Shown here one piece after another: positions 18,128 through 26,116 of a DNA stretch of 64,000 nucleotides. Position 1 is the stretch's first letter, and every line of letters starts with the position of its first letter. The notes beneath the pieces were generated by a model. It was not told where the DNA came from, searched no databases, and saw only the letters and a program-made list of their open reading frames with translations. Location of the stretch: NCBI GenBank assembly GCA_023212695.1, contig JALCCG010000003.1:62001-126000 (forward strand), read 5' to 3'. The DNA comes from Sporisorium sorghi. Taxonomy: Eukaryota > Basidiomycota > Ustilaginomycetes > Ustilaginales > Ustilaginaceae. A program made the translations under genes and the position numbers.

Positions 18128-18154
18128 ATATCATTACAGGATCTGTTCTGTCAA
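18125..18154 (-). promoter_or_regulatory. Promoter of the type VII secretion locus
   Basis: On the minus strand a perfect TTGACA (18149-18154), an 18-base spacer and TATAGT (18125-18130) lie about 105 bases before the YukD-like start. Confidence 0.65.
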
Positions 18155-18386
18155 TTTGTGTCATATTTCCTTTTTCCTATTTCGGCTGTGTAAACGTTGG
18201 TTCAGAAGAACTATTTATGTACTGATTATAGGCCAAATCGGGGCTTTTCGTTGTTAAAAAGCCACTGTTCACAAAAATGTCACGCTCACAAAAATGATTC
18301 TGATTAATTATACGAATTTAAGGTTATTTTAAGATTGGCAATTTATAATGCAATTATCATGAAAAAACTTTCGTGAGGTGATTGAT

Positions 18387-18626
18387 ATGAAAACACTTAT
18401 TATGTTCCAAAACAAGCCGGTTCCCGTGTACTTTACAACGGACAGCAAGCAGCCGGTACAGAAGGTACTAAAACTGCTGACCAGCGCGCTTGACCATAAA
18501 ATTCAAACCGGCAAAAAGGCGCTGCAAAAATGCCTCAACTCCCTCATCAGTATTGAAATCGAGGGATCCGAGGCAATTCTTCACAGCAAAAGTGAAAACG
18601 ACTCTCTTGCGCTATCTCTCTTTTAA
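18387..18626 (+). CDS. Small protein of unknown function
   Basis: 79 residues (MKTLIMFQNKPVPVYFTTDS). The ATG is preceded by GTGAGGTG at good spacing and the frame is closed by a terminator-like hairpin, so it is probably expressed. The sequence suggests a beta-hairpin followed by an amphipathic helix; no signal peptide or known motif is visible. Divergent from the secretion locus. Confidence 0.55.
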   Translation: MKTLIMFQNKPVPVYFTTDSKQPVQKVLKLLTSALDHKIQTGKKALQKCLNSLISIEIEGSEAILHSKSENDSLALSLF

Positions 18627-18649
18627 AAAGAGGGGTAGCCCTTTTTTTG
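18625..18649. terminator. Terminator-like hairpin between two small convergent ORFs
   Basis: AAAAGAGGG and CCCTTTTTTT form an A/T-flanked stem around GTAG. It can act in both directions. Confidence 0.55.
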
Positions 18650-19070
18650 TTTAGCTTCATTATAACCCGTAATGGCGCTCCTCGGCTATCTGTGCTCTCT
18701 GAATTCGAATCTGAAACAATTTCACGAGATTTCTCCGTGTCGTTAACTCCTGGCAATGGTTGAGCTTTTTTAATATAAACCGATCGATAGACATACAATT
18801 CATCCCTCCACTTCCTCACTTGGAAAAACGACCCTATGTTCTGATAACTTCTATTAACCCTGCTTTTCCGAGATTAAACGAAACTTCCTTCCTTATACAA
18901 AGCTTCTAATGAATCGACTTTTTTTTCGAAACAGTCAAACTGCAGCCCATTTATAGTCAGTACCTTGCATTGATCAGTACTAAGTGATATCTTATTGTAG
19001 ACACTACTGAATATTAATTACTACCTCATGATGACAACACGAACAAGGATTTATGAAAGGAGGTATCGGC
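18627..19070. other. 444-base region before the padR gene
   Basis: Apart from the possible 44-residue ORF, nothing convincing is seen in 18795-19070. It is AT-rich and must contain the padR promoter. ATTGATCAGTACTAAGTGAT near 18970-18990 contains the palindromic hexamers TGATCA and AGTACT, which may be an operator for the PadR protein. Confidence 0.35.
18660..18794 (-). CDS. Possible 44-residue small protein
   Basis: This ORF (MSIDRFILKKLNHCQELTTR) is shorter than most gene callers accept. GTGGAGGG lies 9 bases before its ATG and a bidirectional terminator lies just downstream. It is basic and predicted helical. The evidence is only the ribosome site and the terminator, so it may not be real. 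Confidence 0.3.
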   Translation of the reverse strand: MSIDRFILKKLNHCQELTTRRNLVKLFQIRIQRAQIAEERHYGL

Positions 19071-19400
19071 ATGGATGTCAGTATTCAATTTAAAAAAGGT
19101 GTTCTTGAAATTTGCGTGCTTGTGCTTATCCATCGCAGGGACCAATATGGCTATGAGCTGGCCCAAGCGGTATCTCGGCATATTGAGGTCGCGGAAGGAG
19201 CTTTATACCCCCTTCTTCGCCGGCTTGTGAATGAAGGCTACTGCACAACATACCTGCAGGAATCAAGCGAGGGGCCACCCCGTAAATATTATAAGCTGAC
19301 CCCAAGCGGTGTGATCTATATGAGGGCGATGGTAAAGGAATGGAAGACTTTTGTTAGCAATGTGACCAATCTGATAGAGGAAGGAAATGGGTATGACTAA
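19071..19400 (+). CDS. PadR family transcriptional regulator
   Basis: 109 residues with a winged helix: QYGYELAQAV, EGALYPLLRRLVNEGYCTTY and a wing SSEGPPRKYYKLTPSG. The start at 19071 has AAAGGAGGT. It is the first gene of a three-gene set and overlaps the DUF1700 start by 8 bases. In Firmicutes such PadR genes repress their own operon with DUF1700 and DUF4097 genes in response to envelope conditions. Confidence 0.92.
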   Translation: MDVSIQFKKGVLEICVLVLIHRRDQYGYELAQAVSRHIEVAEGALYPLLRRLVNEGYCTTYLQESSEGPPRKYYKLTPSGVIYMRAMVKEWKTFVSNVTNLIEEGNGYD

Positions 19401-19953
19401 AAAACAGTTTATTTCGATTTTGGAATCGCGTCTGGCTGCGCTTCCTCCCCATGAGCGCCGGGAATTCATCGAGGACGTGGTGTCCCATTTTGACATCGGC
19501 ATGCAGAACGGACGGTCCGAGCTGGAAATCGCCCGTGAGCTGGGAGATCCCTTTGAAATGGCAAAGGAAGCATTAGGCGACCGTTATGTAGACATGGAAA
19601 TCCCTGTCCCTGCAAGTGCGGGAAAACCGTCTTCGTTCGGCAAAATCGCCATGGGAGCGGGTTTATTCTTCTGCGCTATGGTCATGATTCCTTTCCTTGC
19701 GGCATTATGGTCCGGGGGAGTTGCCATTGCAGCAGGCTCGCTCGCCACCCTGCTCAGCCCGGTGCTTGTTCTGCTTGATTATATGGTGAACGGGACGTTT
19801 TATCCCGCCAAATTGTTCTTGTCCGTTTCATTCGTGGGAATCGGCATTCTTCTTGGTTATCTAACCCGCTCCATTATATCGGGATTGTTATCGATAACCC
19901 TCGGCTACTCCAGATGGAATACTCGCATGATGAAAGGTCGTGACGCAAAGTGA
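19393..19953 (+). CDS. DUF1700 (HAAS domain) membrane protein
   Basis: 186 residues. The N-terminal 70 form the HAAS-type helical domain (MTKKQFISILESRLAALPPHERREFIEDVVSHF). Two or three membrane segments occupy the second half (about 85-165). It is translationally coupled to padR upstream and to the DUF4097 gene downstream (GTGA overlap at 19950). It probably transmits a signal to PadR or anchors the DUF4097 protein. Confidence 0.85.
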   Translation: MTKKQFISILESRLAALPPHERREFIEDVVSHFDIGMQNGRSELEIARELGDPFEMAKEALGDRYVDMEIPVPASAGKPSSFGKIAMGAGLFFCAMVMIPFLAALWSGGVAIAAGSLATLLSPVLVLLDYMVNGTFYPAKLFLSVSFVGIGILLGYLTRSIISGLLSITLGYSRWNTRMMKGRDAK

Positions 19954-20798
19954 ACAAGAAATGGTTGTTCAGTACAGCTATTGCACTTATATTGGTTGGC
20001 ATCGTCGGCATGGCTGCGTATCAATTTAAATTTGGGGAGGAGCTTATCAGCTATCAGAACAAATGGGAGCTGCAGGATGCGGAAAATCTGAAAAAACTGA
20101 GGATTTCCAGCAACATCGAAATTGACTTTGCCTTCGAAGATAGCGGAGATTCGGGAGGATACATCGCTTTTGACGGTAAGTTAAGACCCGAATATATCGA
20201 CATCCTCCAATCTTTTCATCCATCTGGTTCGGAAATCGAACTGGATCTGACCCCATCCTACAAGATTCAGTTTATGAGTGTGGACTTCCATTCACCCAAA
20301 GGAAAACTGACCGTTGTTCTGCCATCAAGCACAAAACTCGATGATCTGGAATTGTCAACGTTCTCCGATAACATCCACGTCAAAGGTGCATCATCCAAAA
20401 CGGTGGACATTTCCGTGAAATCAGGCAACATTAACATGAGTGAGATACGTGCCGAGCAACTAAACGTGGAAAATATTTCGGGGAATATTCGCGGCTTCGA
20501 TATTCAGGCATCCACGCAGCTTGTCAATCATTCCGGCAATGTCGTGCTGAAAGATCTGGAAGGCCCCGTAGACATCGAAGTTTCTTCAGGAAATGTGAAC
20601 CTGGGCCTGGTGGGTGTTTCGCCCGTCCAAATTTTATGCAGATCCGGTGATGTGAAAGTGCAGCCCGATCCGTCATTCCGCGGATTCTATGATCTCAAGT
20701 CGCTATCGGGATCCGTGAAGGCACCGGAAGCAATGGAGGAAACAACCGATACTATCCAAATACAAACCTACTCCGGCAACATTGATATTGTTCAATAG
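19950..20798 (+). CDS. DUF4097 family beta-repeat protein, membrane-anchored
   Basis: 282 residues, GTG start overlapping the previous stop. An N-terminal membrane anchor (residues 4-24) is followed by an extracytoplasmic domain with repeated short beta units such as KSGNINMSEI, ISGNIRGF, SSGNVNLGL and YSGNIDIVQ. The repeated SGNI/V pattern is typical of DUF4097 right-handed beta-helix-like domains. Its function in this conserved trio is unknown; it is likely an envelope sensor or scaffold. Confidence 0.87.
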   Translation: MNKKWLFSTAIALILVGIVGMAAYQFKFGEELISYQNKWELQDAENLKKLRISSNIEIDFAFEDSGDSGGYIAFDGKLRPEYIDILQSFHPSGSEIELDLTPSYKIQFMSVDFHSPKGKLTVVLPSSTKLDDLELSTFSDNIHVKGASSKTVDISVKSGNINMSEIRAEQLNVENISGNIRGFDIQASTQLVNHSGNVVLKDLEGPVDIEVSSGNVNLGLVGVSPVQILCRSGDVKVQPDPSFRGFYDLKSLSGSVKAPEAMEETTDTIQIQTYSGNIDIVQ

Positions 20799-20805
20799 GA
20801 TGTCA

Positions 20806-20858
20806 TTGACAAACCATACAAATGAAATATACTATAATTTATAAAGTAAACCATACAA
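20806..20858 (+). promoter_or_regulatory. azoR promoter with flanking direct repeats
   Basis: TTGACA (20806-20811), a 16-base spacer and TATACT (20828-20833). AAACCATACAA occurs twice, at 20811-20821 and 20848-20858, on either side of the -10 element and 37 bases apart. Such placement suggests a repressor. In Bacillus, azoreductases are controlled by the quinone-responsive YodB and MhqR, but the repeat does not obviously match their sites. Confidence 0.55.
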
Positions 20859-20876
20859 CAAGGAGAGTTTTCATAC

Positions 20877-21503
20877 ATGTCTAATGTACTATTCATCAAA
20901 GCAAACAACAGAGCCATTGAGCAATCGGTAAGTGTAAAAATGTATCACGAGTTTCTGGAGTCTTTCAAAGCAAGCCACCCGGAAGATCAAATCACGGAGC
21001 TTGACCTCTTCGCAGAGAACCTACCTTATTATGACGGTGTTGCCATTAATGGAATGTTCAAAGCCTCCAAAGGCTTCGAAGCAACACCGGAAGAGCAAAC
21101 TGCTGCAGCGAATGTCAGCAAATATATTGACCAGTTCCTCGCTGCTGACAAAATCGTTTTTGCCTTCCCATTGTGGAACATGACGGTACCTGCCGTACTG
21201 CACACCTATATCGACTACCTGAACCAAGCAGGCAAAACCTTTAAATATACGCCTCAAGGCGTTGTAGGTCTCGTGACCGGCAAGAAAGTTGTGATCTTGA
21301 ATGCACGCGGCGGCAACTATTCCGAAGGACCTATGGCAGCAGCAGAGATGGCTGTAAACTTCGTGATGGGTAATCTCCGTCAATGGGGCGTACAAGACAT
21401 CGAGACGTTGATCATCGAAGGTCATAATCAATTCCCGGATGAGGCTGAACTGATCGTCCAAAACGGTCTTGAACTTGTTAAAAAGGCTGCTGCTGGATTC
21501 TAA
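20877..21503 (+). CDS. azoR: FMN-dependent NADH-azoreductase
   Basis: 208 residues of the AcpD/AzoR flavodoxin-fold family: the N-terminal strand MSNVLFIKANNR, the FMN-side block FAFPLWNMTVPAVLHTYIDYLN and NARGGNYS. It reduces quinones and azo compounds by two electrons using NADH and acts in the cytoplasm. AAGGAGAG precedes the ATG. It is transcribed alone between its own promoter and a large terminator. Confidence 0.92.
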   Translation: MSNVLFIKANNRAIEQSVSVKMYHEFLESFKASHPEDQITELDLFAENLPYYDGVAINGMFKASKGFEATPEEQTAAANVSKYIDQFLAADKIVFAFPLWNMTVPAVLHTYIDYLNQAGKTFKYTPQGVVGLVTGKKVVILNARGGNYSEGPMAAAEMAVNFVMGNLRQWGVQDIETLIIEGHNQFPDEAELIVQNGLELVKKAAAGF

Positions 21504-21546
21504 TAGAGAACTTATACTAACTTAATCTTATATGGTTAAACACACG

Positions 21547-21632
21547 AAAACCACCGTTCCAATGAACTCCATCCCAATGGTTAGACACCATCTAACATTG
21601 GAGGTGCGGTTCAAATGAGGGTGGTTTTTTGT
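21547..21632 (+). terminator. Large nested hairpin terminator after azoR
   Basis: An outer stem AAAACCACC/GGTGGTTTT encloses a strong inner hairpin (21574-21601) with CCAATG and TTAGA arms pairing with TCTAA and CATTGG. T-run at 21625-21630. About 80 bases, longer than the other terminators here. Confidence 0.8.
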
Positions 21633-21658
21633 TTTGTGTATTGGCGGCTTGTTAAGAT

Positions 21659-21967
21659 TTAGATCTTGTCCCATTGAGTCCATAACTCACTCGGATTTCG
21701 TACATAGACCCCGTTATCCCGGCTCATATACTTATGAATGATAAATTCACGCCGGATGGTTGCGTAATCCGCATGATATTGCTTAATAAACTCGTTGATC
21801 TCCTTCTCAGGGTATTCCCGCCCCATTTCAAGCTGTTCCACCAGGTGCTCCATAATCACCAGCTTCTTCTTGTACTGTGCCGGAATTTGCCGCAGGCTTC
21901 CATCCTCAGCCATAAAATTTCTTAGTACGGAGGCTTTATACGCCTCACTTGCTGTCAATTCCATCAT
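21659..21967 (-). CDS. DUF2087 domain protein
   Basis: 102 residues with the DUF2087 block: FMAEDGSLRQIPAQYKKKLVIMEHLVEQ, YPEKEINEFIKQYHADYATIRREFI and a final YVRNP. These small proteins are often fused or adjacent to ArsR/MarR-type regulators; none is adjacent here. The start at 21967 follows TTTTGGAGGG. The function is unknown; nucleic-acid binding is a common guess. Confidence 0.85.
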   Translation of the reverse strand: MMELTASEAYKASVLRNFMAEDGSLRQIPAQYKKKLVIMEHLVEQLEMGREYPEKEINEFIKQYHADYATIRREFIIHKYMSRDNGVYVRNPSELWTQWDKI

Positions 21968-22179
21968 GATCAACCCTCCAAAAAACAAATTTTATAAACA
22001 TCTAATTTAATAAACATCTAATTAGAAGATAATCTAATTTCTAATGATTGTCAATCCCTCCCCCCACTCATGTGAAAAACCGTACTGCGTCAACGGGAAA
22101 TCTGGATTTATCATTTTATTTGCTGTAGGATTATAATGCTGATCCATAGCGTAAGGTTAAATACATAAGGAGGTTCACC

Positions 22180-23157
22180 ATGCTCGACGTCTTAATTATC
22201 GGCGCAGGCCCATGCGGTCTCGCAGCTGCCATTGAGTGCGGCCGCCAGGGCCTCAGCTGCGAGATCATCGATAAACACAATGTAGTCCATTCCATTTATC
22301 TTTATCCGACCCATATGCAGTTTTTCAGTACAGCTGAAATGCTCGAAATCGGAGATGTTCCATTTGCCATATCGAATGACAAACCGTTCCGGCACGAGGC
22401 GCTGGCCTATTACCGCAGAGTTGCCAAGCATTTTAATCTTAACATTTTCCCATATGAGGAAGCCCTCACGATAACGAAGCAGCCGGACGGCAGCTTTCAA
22501 GTGAAAACGCAGAAGCGCGGCGGTGAGGAGTCCATTCGACAAGCCAAACACGTAGTCATCGCTACGGGTTATTTTGACCATCCGAATTATATCGGCATTC
22601 CTGGTGAAGACTTGGAGAAAGTAACGCACTATTTCCGTGAAGCTCATCCTTATGCCGGCATGAAAACCGTTGTCATCGGAGGCAGTAACTCCGCTGTCGA
22701 TGCAGCCATGGAGCTCATCCGCGTTGGAGCAGAGGTCACGATGGTGTACAGGGGCGAAGAAGTGTCCCAGAATATCAAGCCATGGGTACGTCCTCTGTTC
22801 GACGGCATGGTTCAGAAGGGACATTTACAGCTTCACCTGAACTCCCGTGTCGTTCAAATCGCGGAAACCTGGGTAACCGTTCTTTCGAATCAAGGTCAGG
22901 AAACGATCATTGAGAATGATTTTGTCTTGGCATTGACCGGCTTTCGCCCTGACCGCAAGCTGCTCGCCTCCTCTGGCGTCGAACTGAATGAGGACATGGA
23001 GAAACCGCTCTATAATCCGGATACGATGGAAACCAACGTTCCAGGACTTTATGTGGCTGGCGTCATCGCATCGGGCCGTAACGCTAATGAGGTCTTCATT
23101 GAAACGGGCAGATTTCACGGGCGCTTGATCGCACAGCACATGGTCTCGAATGTTTAA
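22180..23157 (+). CDS. ypdA: YpdA family FAD/NAD(P)-dependent oxidoreductase (bacillithiol disulfide reductase)
   Basis: 325 residues. FAD motif GAGPCG (8-13), second nucleotide motif VIGGSNSAVDAAMEL near the middle and a C-terminal FAD block NVPGLYVAGVIASG. YpdA (Bdr) reduces oxidised bacillithiol with NADPH, and the family carries the cysteine of GPCG seen here. AAGGAGG precedes the ATG. The DUF441 gene follows after 18 bases. No bacillithiol synthesis gene is nearby. Confidence 0.9.
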   Translation: MLDVLIIGAGPCGLAAAIECGRQGLSCEIIDKHNVVHSIYLYPTHMQFFSTAEMLEIGDVPFAISNDKPFRHEALAYYRRVAKHFNLNIFPYEEALTITKQPDGSFQVKTQKRGGEESIRQAKHVVIATGYFDHPNYIGIPGEDLEKVTHYFREAHPYAGMKTVVIGGSNSAVDAAMELIRVGAEVTMVYRGEEVSQNIKPWVRPLFDGMVQKGHLQLHLNSRVVQIAETWVTVLSNQGQETIIENDFVLALTGFRPDRKLLASSGVELNEDMEKPLYNPDTMETNVPGLYVAGVIASGRNANEVFIETGRFHGRLIAQHMVSNV

Positions 23158-23175
23158 CAAAAGGAGGGATCTCCC

Positions 23176-23619
23176 ATGGACGTAACTTCACTCATCCTGC
23201 TGGCCATGGCCGGACTCGGCATTATCAGCAGCAACTCTGCCGTGACGATTGCAATGCTGACTTTGCTATTGCTCCGCGTAACCGGCTTTCAGCAGGCCTT
23301 CCCATGGCTGGAGAAATACGGACTGACCCTCGGTATCATCATCCTCACCATAGGGGTGATGTCGCCGCTGGCCAGCGGCAAGATGAGCCTGCAAACCATA
23401 GGCGAGTCCTTCCTCCATTGGAAATCACTGCTCGCCATTGCCGTCGGCATGCTTGTCGCTTATCTGGGAGGACGCGGAGCTACCCTGATGGGAAGCAACC
23501 CGGCCGTGGTTGCCGGGCTCCTCGTTGGCACCGTCCTCGGTGTTGCTCTATTCCGCGGCGTTCCCGTGGGGCCGCTGATTGCCGCCGGTCTGCTCTCCCT
23601 GCTTATCGGCAAATCTTGA
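23176..23619 (+). CDS. DUF441 family membrane protein (YtwI-like)
   Basis: 147 residues, four or five membrane segments, typical of the DUF441/UPF0756 family ([39 protein letters not shown]). AAAGGAGGG precedes the ATG. Probably cotranscribed with ypdA. The function is unknown. Confidence 0.88.
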   Translation: MDVTSLILLAMAGLGIISSNSAVTIAMLTLLLLRVTGFQQAFPWLEKYGLTLGIIILTIGVMSPLASGKMSLQTIGESFLHWKSLLAIAVGMLVAYLGGRGATLMGSNPAVVAGLLVGTVLGVALFRGVPVGPLIAAGLLSLLIGKS

Positions 23620-23677
23620 GGAAGGCTTGTTTGCCTTCACCTGCCATGCAAACAAGTAATAACACGTTGAATGATGG

Positions 23678-23719
23678 CCTCCCTGCTGGTTCAAGGACCC
23701 TTGGGGAGGTTTATTTTTT
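23678..23719 (+). terminator. Terminator after the DUF441 gene
   Basis: CCTCCC pairs with GGGGAGG across a structured loop, followed by TTTATTTTTT. Confidence 0.7.
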
Positions 23720-23851
23720 CTGTAGTGCGGCAACAACTTGTTCACTCATCATTACCATATATAGTCTATTCTATGGTATGATAGCTATCGTATTTCAGCT
23801 CTTCTTCCCATACATCCCAGTGAAACATGATTGATCAGGAGGTTACATCAA

Positions 23852-24757
23852 TTGTCATCCACAAATACGAATTCAGCGGCTGCCCCATTGAGGCAGCTTC
23901 CTGTGCTGCTCTTTAGGCAGCTTAGACCGAAGCAATGGACCAAAAATCTGCTTATTTTTGCCGCCCCCCTGTTCTCGTTCGAAACGATAAATCCTGGATC
24001 GCTCCTCGATACGCTGATCGGTTTTCTTCTCTTGTCCTTCGTATCCGGCTGCGTCTATATCGTGAACGACTATGCGGATCGCGAAGCCGATCGCAACCAT
24101 CCGGTGAAGAAGTACCGCCCGATGGCATCCGGTGCACTTCCGCCCAAGCTAGCGCTTGTGTTTGGTGCGTTGTTGTTAGCAGCTTCTCTAGCGGTCTCTT
24201 ATGTTCTTAATCCGTTGTTTACCGGCTTGCTGCTGCTCTACTTCGCAATGAATGTTGCTTACTCGTTCCGGCTGAAGCACGTTGTCATCATCGACATCAT
24301 GATTATTGCGGCAGGGTTTGTACTGCGGGCCATTGCAGGCGGTCTGGTGATTCATGTGCCCTTCACGCCGTGGTTCCTGCTGTGCACCATGCTGTTGTCG
24401 CTCTTTCTTGCTATCGGCAAGAGACGGCATGAGCTTCATCTGCTGCAAAATGACAAGGGCTCTCACCGCAAGGTGCTGGATCAATATTCATTTGATCTGC
24501 TGGACCAGATGAGCAGCATTGTCACAACGGCAACCATCATCAGTTATTCGCTGTTTACCTTTACATCGGGCAGAACCGTTCACCTCATGTGGACCATTCC
24601 GCTTGTCATCTACGGCATGTTCCGCTATCTTTATCTGATACATATCGAGAAGAAAGGCGGTGCGCCTGACCGGGTGCTCCTGGAGGACACTCACATCCTG
24701 GTTACCGTCATTCTCTATGTAATAAGCGTTGTCGGAATTTTGGTGTACTTTGAATAA
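23852..24757 (+). CDS. UbiA-type decaprenyl-phosphate phosphoribosyltransferase
   Basis: 301 residues with about eight or nine membrane segments. The opening LRPKQWTKNLLIFAAPLFS, the aspartate motif NDYADREAD and the second motif GKRRHEL match the branch of UbiA enzymes that transfers phosphoribose from PRPP to polyprenyl phosphate, as the mycobacterial DPPR synthase does. The start is a TTG at 23852 placed 9 bases after AGGAGG; the ORF also opens at an upstream TTG lying before that site. First gene of a five-gene set. Confidence 0.85.
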   Translation: MSSTNTNSAAAPLRQLPVLLFRQLRPKQWTKNLLIFAAPLFSFETINPGSLLDTLIGFLLLSFVSGCVYIVNDYADREADRNHPVKKYRPMASGALPPKLALVFGALLLAASLAVSYVLNPLFTGLLLLYFAMNVAYSFRLKHVVIIDIMIIAAGFVLRAIAGGLVIHVPFTPWFLLCTMLLSLFLAIGKRRHELHLLQNDKGSHRKVLDQYSFDLLDQMSSIVTTATIISYSLFTFTSGRTVHLMWTIPLVIYGMFRYLYLIHIEKKGGAPDRVLLEDTHILVTVILYVISVVGILVYFE

Positions 24758-24785
24758 TACAGAATTGGTAATAGAGGGATCCCAT

Positions 24786-25418
24786 ATGAACCAGAAATTC
24801 GCTATATTCGATATCGACAAAACGGTGATTCATACGGACTCCATGTTTCAATTTTTGCAGTATGGTATACGGAAAAAACCTTCCACGGCACCCGTCATTC
24901 TGAAGGTCGTGCTGCATTCCCTGCTGTACAAGCTGAAGCTCTTGGAAGCCGAAAAAGCAAAAAGCGCTTATTTCCATGCGATGCGCCATATGGAAGACTC
25001 CAATCTGGAGCATTTTTATCAAACAGAATTAAAGCCCGCCATCTTTCCCGATGCGCTGAAAGAGCTGCAGCTTAAAAAGACCGCGGGTTATCATGTCCTG
25101 CTCGTAACGGCATCCCCGGATGCGTATATGAGATACTTTGCAGAGCTGCCATGCGTTGACACCGTGATAGCGACAAAATTGACCCGGCAGGACGGGCGCT
25201 TTACCTCAATGATTGAAGGCAGCAATTGCAAGGGAGAGGAGAAAGTGAACCGCATTCAGCAATTTCTGGACGAGCAACAGCTGACCATTGACTATGAGTC
25301 ATCCTGTGCTTATTCCGATTCCTTATCCGATCTGCCGATGCTCCGGCTGGTCAAGCACAAATATCTAGTCAATCACAAATCCGCTCATGGATGCGAGGGA
25401 TTAACATGGAGCAGGTAA
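24786..25418 (+). CDS. HAD-IB family phosphatase
   Basis: 210 residues. HAD motif I is FDIDKTVI (DxDxT), motif II lies in LLVTASPD and motif IV in YSDSLSDLPML. A helical cap sits between motifs I and II (IRKKPSTAP to FHAMRHME), the arrangement of phosphoserine-phosphatase-like IB enzymes. In D-arabinofuranose pathways a phosphatase removes the 5-phosphate of polyprenyl-phosphoryl-phosphoribose; this gene is placed for that step. The ATG at 24786 follows AGAGGGAT. Confidence 0.83.
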   Translation: MNQKFAIFDIDKTVIHTDSMFQFLQYGIRKKPSTAPVILKVVLHSLLYKLKLLEAEKAKSAYFHAMRHMEDSNLEHFYQTELKPAIFPDALKELQLKKTAGYHVLLVTASPDAYMRYFAELPCVDTVIATKLTRQDGRFTSMIEGSNCKGEEKVNRIQQFLDEQQLTIDYESSCAYSDSLSDLPMLRLVKHKYLVNHKSAHGCEGLTWSR

Positions 25419-25747
25419 AAGCACAGGACTCTCCGCGCCACCTCGGCAAGCTGCTGATGGTTGTATCGGCCTTTTTGACGGCTACCGGGCAGCTGTTCTG
25501 GAAGTGGGGTCATACCAACTTGCTGTATATGGGGATCGGGTTTGTCTGCTATGGCCTCGGGGCTGTACTCATGATCAAATCATTTTCCCTGGAGAAGCTA
25601 TCCGTAGCCTACCCCCTGATGTGTATCAGCTATATTGTGGCCCTGTTTTATGGTGATTTTTTTCTGGACGAACCTCTTACCCTAAAAAAACTGGCCGCTG
25701 TAGCCCTGCTTGGAATCGGGGTGACCTTAACTTCCTATGAAAAATGA
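25406..25747 (+). CDS. SMR/EamA-type small membrane transporter subunit 1
   Basis: 113 residues with four membrane helices (KLLMVVSAFLTATGQLFWKWG, GIGFVCYGLGAVL, AYPLMCISYIVALF, LAAVALLGIGVTL). The size and pattern fit EmrE-like subunits such as ArnE/ArnF, which flip undecaprenyl-phosphate-linked sugars. It overlaps the HAD gene (12 bases, GAGGGATTAAC site) and the next gene. Confidence 0.8.
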   Translation: MEQVKAQDSPRHLGKLLMVVSAFLTATGQLFWKWGHTNLLYMGIGFVCYGLGAVLMIKSFSLEKLSVAYPLMCISYIVALFYGDFFLDEPLTLKKLAAVALLGIGVTLTSYEK

Positions 25748-26057
25748 CATCCTGCTCTACTCACTTCTGCTCTTGATGACACTTCTGGGCTCGCTTGGGA
25801 GCGTATTCTTCAAGGGGTACACCGCAGGCAAACAAATCAAGCTGCTTCTGATCGGTTTTTTCAGTTACGGTTTGGGGGCGCTGCTGAACATTTACCTACT
25901 TGGCCAGCTTCCCTACACACTGGTTATGCCAGCCAATGCGCTGACATTTCTGTGGGCATTGCTGTTTGCCAAACTGGTATTTAAAGAAACCATAGGGATT
26001 CGAAAAATCGCGGGTGTCGCGTTTATTATTTCCGGATTGCTTATGCTCATCTGGTGA
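25737..26057 (+). CDS. SMR/EamA-type small membrane transporter subunit 2
   Basis: 106 residues, four membrane helices, start overlapping the end of subunit 1. It is homologous in pattern to subunit 1 (FFSYGLGALLNIYLLGQLPYTLVMPANAL), so the two probably form a heterodimer like ArnE/ArnF or EbrAB. A flippase for a lipid-linked sugar is inferred from the neighbours. Confidence 0.8.
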   Translation: MKNDILLYSLLLLMTLLGSLGSVFFKGYTAGKQIKLLLIGFFSYGLGALLNIYLLGQLPYTLVMPANALTFLWALLFAKLVFKETIGIRKIAGVAFIISGLLMLIW

Positions 26058-26116
26058 ATGCATGCAGAACGGCTCACTTTGAATACATAAAATGATTAGA
26101 TTGGTGGAAAGCAAAC

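Larger units (their letters stand above)
18021..18386. other. Regulatory region between the type VII secretion locus and the next gene
   Basis: About 366 bases without a gene. They hold a good promoter reading left into the secretion locus, two palindromes in its initiation/leader region, and the AT-rich upstream region of the small plus-strand gene at 18387. Confidence 0.6.

Noticed and set aside
20828..20847. TACT...AGTA pattern as a YodB operator before azoR
   Set aside because: The spacing (11 bases) and imperfect arms do not fit the known YodB site.
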